Shown: positions 7,156 to 16,466 of the stretch, piece by piece
Numbering within the stretch: the first letter of the stretch is position 1
How the letters are laid out: each line of letters begins with the position of its first letter
IMG/VR virus record: IMGVR_UViG_3300010883_000417
Coordinates: 1 to 25,149 of that record
Origin: a virus
DNA length: 25,149 nt
Reading direction: 5' to 3' (one strand)
Made by a program: the position numbers and the translations under genes
Notes under the pieces: model-generated
What the model saw: only the letters and a program-made list of their open reading frames with translations
The model's database searches: none
Told to the model about the DNA's origin: nothing

Positions 7156-8178
7156 TTAGTAATCTAACTTGATTCGTACTAGAGATTCTTTTGAAAAATC
7201 TTTTAGTAGTGGTCTAGATAATTTTGCTACTGCTAGTAAATCATTATTATCATTATAGAGACCAACAGCTGTAATATATGATTGAGGTGTGTCAATCATT
7301 ACGTTATGTCTAATTTCCCCAGACCCTGTAATTAGTGATGGGTTAGTGGAGTAGTTAAATTCAGCATTACGCGCTCTTACAAAAACAAAATTCGATGTAA
7401 TAGTTTCTTCAGACTGTACTCTAAAGCTTCCACTAAGTGTTAATAGGTTGTAAAAGGTACTCATATTTGCACCTGCGGTGTTTGCACTCCTGTTTGTATT
7501 AAGTGCAAGGCCACCTTGTGCGGTATTACCATCTAGTGCTTTAGCATTAATTAATATTACTCCAATATCTGGAAGTAATTTCCCGTAGGACCCAGATCCA
7601 TTTGTATACCCGTTTGTTTGTAATCCAGTATAAACATTTCCTAGTGATCCAGATACTAATTCGTATACTCTTCCTGCATCAGAAAACGTAGTAGTACTAA
7701 CAACTTGACTGTCGTCAGTTAAAGTTATCTCTGCTCCGCTTGAAGATACGTGAAGTTTAAATTCTAATGTTCCAGGTAAGAGTTTTTCTTTGTACCTAGC
7801 TCTATCAATTGTTATAGCATAGAAGTGTTCAGATGTAATGCTACCAAAGGTAAATTCTTCTTCTTCAGTTCCTAAAACAAGGTTTCTATACTGTCCATAT
7901 ACTGTAGATGAAGGTGACCTACCTGCCACGTTAGCATTGTAGTAAAGAGATCCGCTTCCTTGTTTATCTGCATATGCTACACTGAACTGTACTCTAGAGG
8001 TGCTAAGGGTAGACCCTGTCTGGTAAATATCGTAATAGTAGTCAGCAGAGGTTCCACCTATCTGTGTTGATGAAGTAAAAAACGTGTTAAGAGTAGTTAC
8101 GTCTCCTGTCCATACTGGTGATGTTACTGACTCTGCACTAACTACTACATCTTCTGTATCAAATCTTTTGTATGACAT
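7156..8178 (-). CDS. tail fibre/baseplate-associated structural protein
   Basis: The 340-residue protein starts MSYKRFDTEDVVVSAESVTS, has AITIDRARYKEKLLPGTLEF near the middle and ends YITAVGLYNDNNDLLAVAKL, SRPLLK and IKLDY. The RARYKEKLLPGT segment and the ending correspond to the same two places in the downstream gene, so the pair arose by duplication and then diverged strongly. The body is beta-rich with SGS turns, as in other fibre-block proteins. No catalytic motif is seen. Three bases separate it from the downstream paralogue, and two from the 218-residue gene upstream. Confidence 0.75.
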   Translation of the reverse strand: MSYKRFDTEDVVVSAESVTSPVWTGDVTTLNTFFTSSTQIGGTSADYYYDIYQTGSTLSTSRVQFSVAYADKQGSGSLYYNANVAGRSPSSTVYGQYRNLVLGTEEEEFTFGSITSEHFYAITIDRARYKEKLLPGTLEFKLHVSSSGAEITLTDDSQVVSTTTFSDAGRVYELVSGSLGNVYTGLQTNGYTNGSGSYGKLLPDIGVILINAKALDGNTAQGGLALNTNRSANTAGANMSTFYNLLTLSGSFRVQSEETITSNFVFVRARNAEFNYSTNPSLITGSGEIRHNVMIDTPQSYITAVGLYNDNNDLLAVAKLSRPLLKDFSKESLVRIKLDY

Positions 8179-8180
8179 AA

Positions 8181-8837
8181 TTATGTAGTTTTAGTTATTG
8201 TTATTGGAATTGTTAATCTTGCTCCGGATCCTCTTCCTATCACGGTTAGTGTTGTCTGTAAAGTTGTTCTACTTCCGAATAGAGTGTTTACTGATGTTGC
8301 TGTGAGGTTAATTGTAGTCCCTATTACTGTTTTAGATACATTTGTACCTACAGTAGTAGAGGTGTTTAACCTTTCTGCATCTTCTGTATTAATTCCTACT
8401 CCAGAAAAAGAGTTAAGAGTTCTTACATCTGCAAGTGTTGCAGTATAACCATCTGTTTCGAATATAGAAGTTGCTCCTAAGTAGTTTAATGTCTGAGGGG
8501 TAACAGCTACTGAAGCTCCTTGTTTAAGTACAATAGAGGAATATCCTATATCAAGTACCGGTAGTTTGGAGGTTCCTCTAGGTAGAGTTGTTAGCTTATA
8601 CTTCATTATTTGAGTCTCATCAGGAAAAGCTTCCAAGAGTGGCATGTTTTCTATTGCTTCTCCGTATAGAGCAGAACCTGAGGGATGTTGTGGATTGTAT
8701 AAAGTGTAGTCAATCTCATCATCGCCTAGGGCAAATTGAGTGATTTTAAAAGAGCCATCTCCTCGAGCTAATAGCTCTCTTCCTTTTTTTGTTAGGATCG
8801 CATCCACAGTCACGATCGAATTGTCTAAATATCCCAT
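8181..8837 (-). CDS. conserved phage structural protein (VDAILTKKGRELLA family)
   Basis: The 218 residues begin MGYLDNSIVTVDAILTKKGR, then GSFKITQFALGDDEIDYTLY, PQHPSGSALYGEAIENMPLL and EAFPDETQIMKYKL. I recall this N-terminal half as highly conserved among T4-like marine phages, always beside baseplate genes. The C-terminal half is a Thr/Val-rich beta domain, probably immunoglobulin-like. No enzymatic function is suggested. Unusually for the structural block it has its own host-type promoter (8859-8887), 21 bases upstream of the ATG, so it may be made earlier or more strongly than its neighbours. Confidence 0.78.
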   Translation of the reverse strand: MGYLDNSIVTVDAILTKKGRELLARGDGSFKITQFALGDDEIDYTLYNPQHPSGSALYGEAIENMPLLEAFPDETQIMKYKLTTLPRGTSKLPVLDIGYSSIVLKQGASVAVTPQTLNYLGATSIFETDGYTATLADVRTLNSFSGVGINTEDAERLNTSTTVGTNVSKTVIGTTINLTATSVNTLFGSRTTLQTTLTVIGRGSGARLTIPITITKTT

Positions 8838-8858
8838 TTTCTAAATGTGTTTTATATA

Positions 8859-8887
8859 AATATATGTTAATTAACTATTTTATTCAA
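8859..8887 (-). promoter_or_regulatory. promoter TTG-N20-TATATT within structural block
   Basis: TTG (8887-8885), exactly 20 bases, TATATT (8864-8859) on the minus strand. The TTG lies inside the last codons of the 8880-9836 gene. The region is AT-rich, so chance is more likely here than at the other copies. Confidence 0.6.
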
Positions 8888-9836
8888 CTAAAGTTACTTC
8901 GCCTAGTTGATTTGTTGTAAAAACTTGTCCTTTATCAATCGAATAAACTTTTGATTTTACTAAACTAACCAGTGAGTTTCCTTCTTCTGTAAAAACTAAA
9001 GTGGTTAAGCTAGGGAAGTTAGGAAATGATTTAGTAGGATGGCTACCAGATATTTCAGATTGAAAAAACACTTTAGTAAGTTTTCTATCAGATTGATTTA
9101 TCTGTTTTATTGTTGAAGTATCTGCGTCATCACTGTGTGTGCTGCCTTCGAATACTTTATATGCTTGTGCAGGGTTATTACCGGTAATAGCATTTGATGT
9201 TACGTAGCTGGTAAGTTCTGCTTTGTTAGCTAGGTGTGTTGATCCTGCTGCAGTATTCTTAGAGCCATTATATCTACCGCTAATTAAACCAGTCTTAGAG
9301 TACGCACAGTTTTGTAGTTCAGCAGATTCAGCTGATTGAGATAGTATAGCATCAAAATTTGTAGGGTTAACTTCATCAGCAAACCTATCTACTTTTTGAA
9401 CTGTGGCGTTTCTTTTACTACCTTCACTATTATTAATAAGAGGATTGTAGTCATTATTATTAAAAGCTAAAGTAACATAAGGTACAAATACAAACTCACT
9501 ATCACCGTAGATTGGATTTCCTCCAATTTCTGTTGGGAGCTGGTTTACTATTACTTCTTCAAAAGTAAAATAGAAATATTGGTTTCTCTTTTGCCTTCCG
9601 GTAATTTTTGCTTCAACTGTACCTGTAGTATAATCAAAATTTATGTTAGTAAGCTCTTTAAATGCTGCTGCGACATTAGTCCCTTCTTGGCTAGTGAAGG
9701 GGATTGTTAACCCCTGTAGGTGAAATGGAGGTATTGGTGTGTTTCCAGAACCGGATACACTACTACTATAGAGTAGGTTTGCGTTACCTGATCCGTAAGA
9801 TTGTGGTCTCTGTGCTATGAATTCTTGTAGTGTCAT
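8880..9836 (-). CDS. putative virion structural protein
   Basis: The 318-residue protein begins MTLQEFIAQRPQSYGSGNAN and is rich in Asn, Ser and Thr with no known motif. It ends FTTNQLGEVTLVE. The start MTLQEFIA resembles the T4 head-targeting pattern only loosely and I do not rely on it. It lies two bases after the 1000-residue gene and directly before the 218-residue structural gene, so tail, baseplate or fibre attachment is the likely location. Lys/Arg content is low and Gly-Ser turns are frequent, as expected for a beta-rich virion component. Its specific role is unknown. Confidence 0.68.
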   Translation of the reverse strand: MTLQEFIAQRPQSYGSGNANLLYSSSVSGSGNTPIPPFHLQGLTIPFTSQEGTNVAAAFKELTNINFDYTTGTVEAKITGRQKRNQYFYFTFEEVIVNQLPTEIGGNPIYGDSEFVFVPYVTLAFNNNDYNPLINNSEGSKRNATVQKVDRFADEVNPTNFDAILSQSAESAELQNCAYSKTGLISGRYNGSKNTAAGSTHLANKAELTSYVTSNAITGNNPAQAYKVFEGSTHSDDADTSTIKQINQSDRKLTKVFFQSEISGSHPTKSFPNFPSLTTLVFTEEGNSLVSLVKSKVYSIDKGQVFTTNQLGEVTLVE

Positions 9837-9838
9837 CT

Positions 9839-12800
9839 TTAATTAAAAATAGCGTAATATTTATTTCCTCTTGTTTGTTCGTCTTCATAGTATACTGACA
9901 GTGTAGAGGAAGTGGTATATAAAGTACTTCCTGTGGTATGCCCACTATACCAGCCATGGAATGCTGCTGCATAGTTTTCTTCTGCTTCTATAGTGAAGAA
10001 TTCGTGAGAATCATAATCATGAGCAAATTTAACATTTGTAGTTGATAGTGCTGATAGTGTTGGGTATATGACTTGGACAGATCCGCTAATCGCATCTCCT
10101 TCACTTCCAGTTGAATATATTTCAAAGAATTCTCTTACATATGATGAGGAAAGTGCTACTATACATGCTGGGGGTATTGGTAGGGAGAGGTTAAATAAGG
10201 TTAAGTCGAAAGTAAGTGTTGGTTGAGCTGAGCCTACAAATGGATTGTTTTTACCTACTTCTCCGTCAGTTGATATCATTAAAGACCCACTAAATTCTCC
10301 TGTAAACTGTGGTGATTCATCTGTAACGTTCCTTGGAGCTTTACCTTTAGGTGTCATTATAGATTGACTATAATTAGTAGTGTAGTTAAAGCTTTGAGAA
10401 CTTTCATAAGAACCTCCTGATGTTCCTGTTAGTTCACCGATTGTTAATGACCCTGATATAGTTTCATTACTTAGCACTCCTGATACTTGCTGTGCTTTAC
10501 TTCTGGCAAGTTTATGAGATTCGATTATAATACCTGTATCTACTTTAGTTCTTGCAGGGACAAAATCTTTAATCATTCTAAAGAGAGAACTGTCGAAGAA
10601 GTTTAATAGCCTAATAAAAGACCTAGGGCTTCTAGCGTACTGTAAAGCATCATCCCAATCCCAATCTGCTTCATTCCACTTTGTAAAAATATCGTCCCAT
10701 GTATAGGACATATCTGTAATATTTCTACCTAGTAAGTTTAAACTTTCGTATTTCTTAGAAGAACCTTCTCTTGGATCACCTATATAGTTATCTATATCAA
10801 AGCTTCCAGATACCTTTGAATCTATAAATTCATTAGTTCCTCTTGCAATATTAAACCCTACCTGTACTTGGTGGCTATCGTCAGAATACCTTTTCTTATT
10901 TTTTACAGTCGAAACATACCTAGATAGTGTACTACCTGATATAATACTTCCTGTATTATTAAGCCTTACTTTACCTGCTGGAGAAATGTGATACCTTGTG
11001 GATCCGCTAGGTTCGGCGCTGGTGGTAACTGATGTATCGATTGATTGAGATACACTAGAAGAGGTAAAGTATTCCGGACCAAAGTACCTATCTGAGTCTA
11101 TTTCTGCTCCTCCGTATTGTTTAATAGAGAGCATGTTTGCAGGTATACCGAAACAGTTTATAAGTGCTCTTAAACCTCTCTCTGTACCTTTTGTTTGAGT
11201 AAGGTAAGGTAGGTTATGGTATATTCTCTTGTGTACCTCTCTTTCGTAGTCTAGTTTTGCAACTGGCTGTAGATATTCTAGTCCTGTAGATCCACTATTA
11301 AAAGAGGTAGATGTAGCTACTGACATAGATAGTATATTCAACTCACTTCCAGTAGATGGAGTTTCTCCAACCAGCATAGAAAATAAGTTACCTGTATTAT
11401 GATTACTGTTATATAATTTAATACCGTAAGATTCTATAGCACTCCTTACAATGTCTTTTGCAATTCCGTAGTCTAGTCTGTTATCATTATCATACCTGTC
11501 TGACATTGCTTTCATATAGATCCATATGTTGTCAAAGTGTTGAGCAATCATATGAACAAACATTAAGTAGTTCTCGTTATTACTATCTTCTCTTAGGAAT
11601 GTAGGAATAGTATTAATAAGAATATCATAATTAGTATTATCGTATACTGAAGCTGAGGCAATATTATCGGTGAACCAGTTTGATCCTGTAGGGGATGTTG
11701 TAGTATAGAGACTACTAGAGTTTAATTTAGGCCAAGAGTTGGATCCGCTTCCGTAATAAAGAAATCTATCGTAATGGTCAAAGTTATTTACAACTCCTTT
11801 TATAAGGTTATTATAGTAGACTACACTGCCGGATGAATCGTTTACGTCTATCGAGTTACTTGCAAAGGTATCTATATTAGTCTCGTATGATTCAAGAAGA
11901 GCTAGCTTATAGTGAAAGTTTCTTATTCTTTCTTCTGCTGATGAAAAGTGAATAAAGTTTTTATAGTCGTTATACTGTACGGTAATGCTAGCTCCTTTTT
12001 CACCTAAGAGAGAGTGTAGTTTAAAATTAGAACTACTAATAGGGTAGCTAAAAAGTTCATTGTAATTAAGGAACTCTGTAGATGTACTAGAGTCTTCAGC
12101 TAGTTCTATTTGAAAATTAGGACCTTTTAATTTTTTTACAGAAATTACATCTTCAATATAAGAAGACTCAATTTCAAAAGCTACGTTATTGGATATTATT
12201 TCCTCAACTGTAAACTCTGAGTTAATATTAACACCTGTAGGAAGTGGTTCGTAGAGTTTAAATACTGCAGTAGTACCTTTTTCTGTTTCCTCTACATCTA
12301 TATTTAACCCTACTGTATTAATATCGTTACCGAAGTTTATTTTAAACTCCGAAAAATGAGTAGGGTCATTTAACTTAGATTTTATATCCTCTACATACTT
12401 TAATAGTTCACTATCTTTTAAGTTGGTGGATAAAGCTCTTATTTCTGTTCCGTCTGGGGATATTTTTTCTATGAATAAGTCCCCGCCGAAAATACCGTCT
12501 GTAAATAGGTTATTAGTAAAGGTATACAGTAACCTAACATCACCGCTCTCATACCCTAAGTATAACATATCCTCTTTAGGGTTAATAGTTATATTAGAGG
12601 CTCCGCTTTTACCGGCACCTGCTGAGTTAAGAAGTTGACTATACCCCCGGTACCCTGTGTTTTGTTCCTGTAGTACGTTATCAAGTGAATATACTAATAA
12701 GTCAATTCTATGCTTTGATTGATTAAATTGAGTATTAATTTCAAAAGACTCTATTAAATTAGAATCACTTTGATTAATAGACACCTCCTTATCAATAAAG

Positions 12801-12841
12801 TCTGCGGGAATTTCTGATATGTTATATGTGTACGTAGCCAC
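9839..12841 (-). CDS. large baseplate protein, gp7/P2 gpI-like wedge component
   Basis: The 1000 residues start MATYTYNISEIPADFIDKEV. A central region includes IDVNDSSGSVVYYNNLIKGV, IPTFLREDSNNENYLMFVHM, YGIAKDIVRSAIESYGIKLY, then YHNLPYLTQTKGTERGLRAL and INCFGIPANMLSIKQYGG. The R-x-x-Y-x-N-L-P-Y-L...KGT...GL..L...GIP run matches the core of tail protein I, and gene order supports it: gp25 (P2 W), gp6 (P2 J), then this protein (P2 I). T4 gp7 is of similar length (1032 residues) and holds the wedge in the baseplate. The last third is a Ser/Gly beta-rich region (for example SGSLTIGEL). The assignment to gp7 rests on motif and order. Confidence 0.75.
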   Translation of the reverse strand: MATYTYNISEIPADFIDKEVSINQSDSNLIESFEINTQFNQSKHRIDLLVYSLDNVLQEQNTGYRGYSQLLNSAGAGKSGASNITINPKEDMLYLGYESGDVRLLYTFTNNLFTDGIFGGDLFIEKISPDGTEIRALSTNLKDSELLKYVEDIKSKLNDPTHFSEFKINFGNDINTVGLNIDVEETEKGTTAVFKLYEPLPTGVNINSEFTVEEIISNNVAFEIESSYIEDVISVKKLKGPNFQIELAEDSSTSTEFLNYNELFSYPISSSNFKLHSLLGEKGASITVQYNDYKNFIHFSSAEERIRNFHYKLALLESYETNIDTFASNSIDVNDSSGSVVYYNNLIKGVVNNFDHYDRFLYYGSGSNSWPKLNSSSLYTTTSPTGSNWFTDNIASASVYDNTNYDILINTIPTFLREDSNNENYLMFVHMIAQHFDNIWIYMKAMSDRYDNDNRLDYGIAKDIVRSAIESYGIKLYNSNHNTGNLFSMLVGETPSTGSELNILSMSVATSTSFNSGSTGLEYLQPVAKLDYEREVHKRIYHNLPYLTQTKGTERGLRALINCFGIPANMLSIKQYGGAEIDSDRYFGPEYFTSSSVSQSIDTSVTTSAEPSGSTRYHISPAGKVRLNNTGSIISGSTLSRYVSTVKNKKRYSDDSHQVQVGFNIARGTNEFIDSKVSGSFDIDNYIGDPREGSSKKYESLNLLGRNITDMSYTWDDIFTKWNEADWDWDDALQYARSPRSFIRLLNFFDSSLFRMIKDFVPARTKVDTGIIIESHKLARSKAQQVSGVLSNETISGSLTIGELTGTSGGSYESSQSFNYTTNYSQSIMTPKGKAPRNVTDESPQFTGEFSGSLMISTDGEVGKNNPFVGSAQPTLTFDLTLFNLSLPIPPACIVALSSSYVREFFEIYSTGSEGDAISGSVQVIYPTLSALSTTNVKFAHDYDSHEFFTIEAEENYAAAFHGWYSGHTTGSTLYTTSSTLSVYYEDEQTRGNKYYAIFN

Positions 12842-13179
12842 TAATCTTCAGGGGTGTTTGCAGCAATAAGCTGCTGTTGATACTCTAAAATTTGTTCTCT
12901 TAATATCGATATTTCATCTAATAAAGGCTGTATATCTTCTGTGTTTTTTTCAAACTCTACTAACTCAGAACTCCTTTCTACTAAAACTCTATGTGAGTTT
13001 AACTCTCCTTCTACAGGGATTTCAAAGTAGAACTGATCATAAAGGCTAAAAAATTCCTCAATAGAAGTTTGCTCTTCAACCGGTTTAGGTTGTGCAAATG
13101 TTTTAAAAGATCTATCAACTACTTTATCAAATTGATCTTTATTGTAAACAGTCTTTTGTATTTTTATTTCATTAACCAT
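12841..13179 (-). CDS. small baseplate-block protein with C-terminal coiled coil
   Basis: The 112-residue protein begins MVNEIKIQKTVYNKDQFDKV. A C-terminal helix (LLDEISILREQILEYQQQLI) has heptad hydrophobics suggesting a coiled coil. It overlaps the upstream DNRLRE-like gene by eight bases and the downstream gp7-like gene by one base, so the three are translated together. It is not recognised as a named T4 protein. Its acidic nature and position suggest a small connector or chaperone of the baseplate wedge, which is inference. Confidence 0.72.
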   Translation of the reverse strand: MVNEIKIQKTVYNKDQFDKVVDRSFKTFAQPKPVEEQTSIEEFFSLYDQFYFEIPVEGELNSHRVLVERSSELVEFEKNTEDIQPLLDEISILREQILEYQQQLIAANTPED

Positions 13180-14224
13180 GTCTAACTACCTTGAAAACAT
13201 TATTATCATCTAGTACAATAGTGCTATCGTTTAAAGTAGTTTTAACTAATAGTCTATAAAATCTTTCTGGTTGGAGAGAGTCCATATAGACATCAAAATA
13301 ACTACTTGTGTTGTCGGCACTTACTTTTGTAAAAGTTGTATCGAAGTCTACTATCATTTCTCCACTATACTCATCTTTAATACCCCAGTACGAGGTAGAT
13401 GGTAATTTATACTCAGTTAAGTATATAGATGATGTAGTAAAACTTCTTATTGGATATTTAGGTCTTGCTGATAATCTAAATCTTGCTGAGTCAGAATCAG
13501 TGTACTTTTCCTTATGGTTCTTTATAGCTACTGTTGCTATATCAGTAGATAACTCGGAAAGAGAAGAACTGTATATGCTGTCGTCCCATTTAAATTCTAG
13601 ATATGGGGGAAATATTGTATGGGTATTACTGCCGAAGTATTTAAGATTAATACTGGCAGTAGTATAGTTTTCGTAGGTATCTTCTATTTTAAGTAACATA
13701 CCATAGTTTGGTACACTACTACTATAATGTGAGTTAACTATGGTTGTAACATCTATATCTACATCATAATTCGAATCAAGGTTAAATGTCTGGCTTCCGG
13801 ATACACTAGAGGTTATAAAGTCTCCTCCTAAAGTATTCCAGGCATTTTCTTGTGCTCCTCTATGTTGCCAAGATACACCTGTTTTATTTAGCGGGCTATC
13901 GTCTCTTTTTCCAGTGCCGTTAATCCAAGATTGGCTTACTGGGTATGCAAATAAAGTGTAGGATGTAGGTATTTCAGAGGCACTTGCTAAAGATAGATGT
14001 AGGCTTGATGACCAGTTTCCAGTGACTTTAGTGTCTAGAGTAGATGTAATGTCTGTGTTTTTAAACTGTATTAGTGATCTCTGGGTTCTTCCTGTGAGGT
14101 TAGAGTCGGGGTACCCTCCTATTTCTATTACAGAGTCTAGGCCAGCATTGCCGTAAATGCCTGAAGTATTAGGTTCAGACCATATCGTGGTATCTTTTTC
14201 GGGGAATATTCTGTATACTGCCAT
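13172..14224 (-). CDS. DNRLRE-type beta-sandwich structural protein
   Basis: The 350 residues begin AVYRIFPEKDTTIWSE, then GLDSVIEIGGYPDSNLTGRT and QRSLIQFKNTDI. This is the pattern of DNRLRE domains: an initial D-T-I, an acidic turn, then RSLIQF (RSLLRFD in many members). Other family features follow, such as SWINGTGKRDDSP, SWQHRGAQENAW and VDIDVTTIVNSHY. Such domains occur in secreted and virion proteins as beta-sandwiches. A second domain (about 225-350) is unrecognised. Located between gp6 and the gp7-like gene, it is likely a baseplate decoration or a fibre attachment point. No enzyme motif is seen. Confidence 0.75.
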   Translation of the reverse strand: MAVYRIFPEKDTTIWSEPNTSGIYGNAGLDSVIEIGGYPDSNLTGRTQRSLIQFKNTDITSTLDTKVTGNWSSSLHLSLASASEIPTSYTLFAYPVSQSWINGTGKRDDSPLNKTGVSWQHRGAQENAWNTLGGDFITSSVSGSQTFNLDSNYDVDIDVTTIVNSHYSSSVPNYGMLLKIEDTYENYTTASINLKYFGSNTHTIFPPYLEFKWDDSIYSSSLSELSTDIATVAIKNHKEKYTDSDSARFRLSARPKYPIRSFTTSSIYLTEYKLPSTSYWGIKDEYSGEMIVDFDTTFTKVSADNTSSYFDVYMDSLQPERFYRLLVKTTLNDSTIVLDDNNVFKVVRHG

Positions 14225-14225
14225 C

Positions 14226-16043
14226 TTAAATATTTGTTACTCTACCTTGAATATCAACATTTGGATATTTAACTTCAAAGATACTTGGATCATAAGAAGG
14301 GTAGACTATGTTGTCTTTAGTTGCTCCGGCTACATCGTATCCATATTCCGAGTAGTTTCCGCCTTGTTTATTTTCGACTAATACTTTCTTAACTGTTTGT
14401 ACTCCCTTTATCCTATCTAGTAAAGTGAATATAGATGATAAATTAATAGGTTGATTTATGCTCCACTTATTTATTTTAAAGTAGTTTTTTAAAGCTGTAG
14501 TGCAGCTTAGAAGTACATCTCTAGAGGCATAGGTTGGTAAAGTTAATAATTCAAACTTTATCCCTATGTTAACAATAAAAGCGTCTTTTATATCTAGAGC
14601 ATCTGTTAGCATCATATATTGGGATAGGTATGTGGTTAAATTATTCTTAAGTAAAGTACTTGCAGGTGCTACTTTTCCGCTGTTGTTATAAGATAGTACG
14701 TACATAGAGAGTGCTAAAGGATTCCTGTCTAATACACTCCTATTAGAGTTTTCTGTTAGTTCCCTTGTTACAAATGTTTTTGCAACTGTTCCAAATTGAG
14801 GAGGGAGTGATGCTGCACGGACTGCGAAGTCTTGAAGAGTTACTGTTCTTTTTTGTTCTGAGAATGATCTTAAGCTGTTTTGTCTTATTTCTTCTACAGT
14901 GTCACCATCTTTACCCCCAGAAGCTGCTTCTAAGTTAGTACAGGTTATGTCTGCTAAAGATCCTGTATTAGTGGCAGTTGCTGTAGTTGTTAGTGTGGTT
15001 ATAGCTCCTGCAGGAACGTTTGCTGATGTTCCTCCGCCTGTTAGGTACCTTATAGTAAGCGTAGTGTTGCTGGGTGCTTGTCCATATGTTTTAGTAAATA
15101 AAAAGTTAGATGGGTCAAATGATTGGTCAAACTTGTTAATTGTATCAGCATCTCCAAACTTTTTAATGTATGTAGGATCGGGTAAAAATTCTTCATCTCT
15201 AGCTATAACTACTCCTGATCCGAATTGGATTTGTAAAACTCCTTTAGAAGTAAATCTACTGACAAATCTTCTAGGTACACTCTGCAGCTTCATTATACTT
15301 GGTATAGATGATTTATCTGATGCTGGGTTATTTTCTTCTATGAAAATAGTATCTTGCCCTAAAAAGGGTACTTCGTACCATTTATTCCCATCGCTGTCTA
15401 TTATATCTATTACTCTAACTATATCAGTATCGGTAATCTGTATAGTAGTAAACTTTTCTGCTGTAGAAAACTCTTTAGTAGTAGTTTTAATGTTACCTGA
15501 ATATGCTTTTACTTTTTTAGTAAGAGTGAATAGAGATGGATTACCATCGCTAATTTCAGATATTTGTATTTCTGTTGGACTTAAAGAGCTACTGAATTTA
15601 AAGTCAACTGCAGAAGAATGTATAAATGTCTTATTTCCGTCTGTTGTAGATGTGCTTACTGAGTTGTCGCTTAGTTTAGCTGCGTAGGTAAAGTCTGGTA
15701 CATAGTTGGAGCCTGAGATTGTAGCTGGTATAATTTGACTAACATCTATTTCTACTTCAGATACATTAGATACTTTTGGTCTATACCCCATCATATATGC
15801 TAGGGAATATAGATTAGATGGGTTTTGAGCGTGTTGTAGAAATGATTCTTGAAGTTGTGTATCAGTGTAAAAAGATAGTACATCTCCTACGTAAGAGGCC
15901 ATTTCAATAAACATAGCACCTGGAGATGATTCATTAAAATCATTATAGGTGTCAGGAAAATAGTTTTTAGAGAATTCTACTAGTTGACTTTTAAAGTCAC
16001 TAAATTCTCTATTAATATACTTTATGTCTTTTTCTTCAGCCAT
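14226..16043 (-). CDS. gp6: baseplate wedge protein gp6 (Baseplate J-like)
   Basis: The 605 residues begin with IKYINREFSDFKSQLVEFSK, then NESSPGAMFIEMASYVGDVL and SFYTDTQLQESFLQHAQNP. This is the characteristic N-terminus of T4 gp6 and related J proteins. Further on lie the VPAGAITTL and GGKDGDTVEEIRQN segments of the Baseplate_J core, and SLRSFSEQKRTVTLQDFAV. In T4, gp6 dimers form the continuous inner ring of the baseplate, joining the wedges with gp7, gp25 and gp53. The gene starts one base inside gp25, and its stop lies two bases before the DNRLRE-like gene. The length is close to T4 gp6 (660). Confidence 0.93.
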   Translation of the reverse strand: MAEEKDIKYINREFSDFKSQLVEFSKNYFPDTYNDFNESSPGAMFIEMASYVGDVLSFYTDTQLQESFLQHAQNPSNLYSLAYMMGYRPKVSNVSEVEIDVSQIIPATISGSNYVPDFTYAAKLSDNSVSTSTTDGNKTFIHSSAVDFKFSSSLSPTEIQISEISDGNPSLFTLTKKVKAYSGNIKTTTKEFSTAEKFTTIQITDTDIVRVIDIIDSDGNKWYEVPFLGQDTIFIEENNPASDKSSIPSIMKLQSVPRRFVSRFTSKGVLQIQFGSGVVIARDEEFLPDPTYIKKFGDADTINKFDQSFDPSNFLFTKTYGQAPSNTTLTIRYLTGGGTSANVPAGAITTLTTTATATNTGSLADITCTNLEAASGGKDGDTVEEIRQNSLRSFSEQKRTVTLQDFAVRAASLPPQFGTVAKTFVTRELTENSNRSVLDRNPLALSMYVLSYNNSGKVAPASTLLKNNLTTYLSQYMMLTDALDIKDAFIVNIGIKFELLTLPTYASRDVLLSCTTALKNYFKINKWSINQPINLSSIFTLLDRIKGVQTVKKVLVENKQGGNYSEYGYDVAGATKDNIVYPSYDPSIFEVKYPNVDIQGRVTNI

Positions 16044-16453
16044 TATTGTTCAATATTTATTACTACTTCATCTTCTATATTAGTTTGTTTAATAGAGTAA
16101 GATAAGCTAAACTGTATTACATTCCTATCAGGGTCACTAGAAGTATTGATTTGTGTAGGTTCAACTCTTGGAAAAAAAATTTTAAGTTCCTGTCTTATAG
16201 AAGAGTCTAGTAATCTTAAAGTATCAGGAGTGACATTTTCAAATAGTAGATTTTTAATTCCAGAGCCAAATGTTGGGTTAAGGAATCTCTCACCTTTTGA
16301 AGTTAGAAAAAAGTTTATTAAGTTTGTTTTTATTGCTTCTTTTGTTGTATAGGTAGAGGTAAATACAGAGTCGCTAGAAAAAGGGAGTTTAACTCCAACT
16401 GCTTTCCTAGGCTGTAAATCTAACGGATCTTTTACTTCTACTCTAAATGCCAT
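16043..16453 (-). CDS. gp25: baseplate wedge protein gp25 (lysozyme-like fold)
   Basis: The 136 residues match the gp25/P2 W family: AIKTNLINFFLTSKGERFLN, PTFGSGIKNLLFENVT, then a helix with IRQELKIFFPRV and a final beta pair (VIQFSLSYSI). The R of KGER and the NPTFGSGI loop are the family signature. In T4, gp25 nucleates sheath assembly and binds gp6; the fold is lysozyme-like but inactive (family knowledge). It overlaps gp6 by one base, and a gp25-gp6 pair is conserved across contractile tails. A TATAAATA sequence touches its start codon (16454-16461), probably by chance. Confidence 0.93.
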   Translation of the reverse strand: MAFRVEVKDPLDLQPRKAVGVKLPFSSDSVFTSTYTTKEAIKTNLINFFLTSKGERFLNPTFGSGIKNLLFENVTPDTLRLLDSSIRQELKIFFPRVEPTQINTSSDPDRNVIQFSLSYSIKQTNIEDEVVINIEQ

Positions 16454-16466
16454 TATTTATAGTTTT

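Noticed and set aside
13308-13667. Plus-strand open frame opposite the DNRLRE-like gene
   Set aside because: Antisense shadow of a confident structural gene.
14227-14258. TTG-N20-AATATT before the DNRLRE-like gene
   Set aside because: The -7 box starts with A instead of T and the match lies within the gp6 3' end; too weak to call.
14899-15687. Long open frame (262 codons) on the plus strand opposite gp6
   Set aside because: It is the antisense shadow of gp6. Its translation is a Val/Ser/Leu-rich string without motifs, there is no promoter of the window's type, and gp6 itself is certain.
16454-16461. TATAAATA on the minus strand next to the gp25 start
   Set aside because: It touches the ATG, which would put the transcription start inside the gene; probably AT-rich start context.
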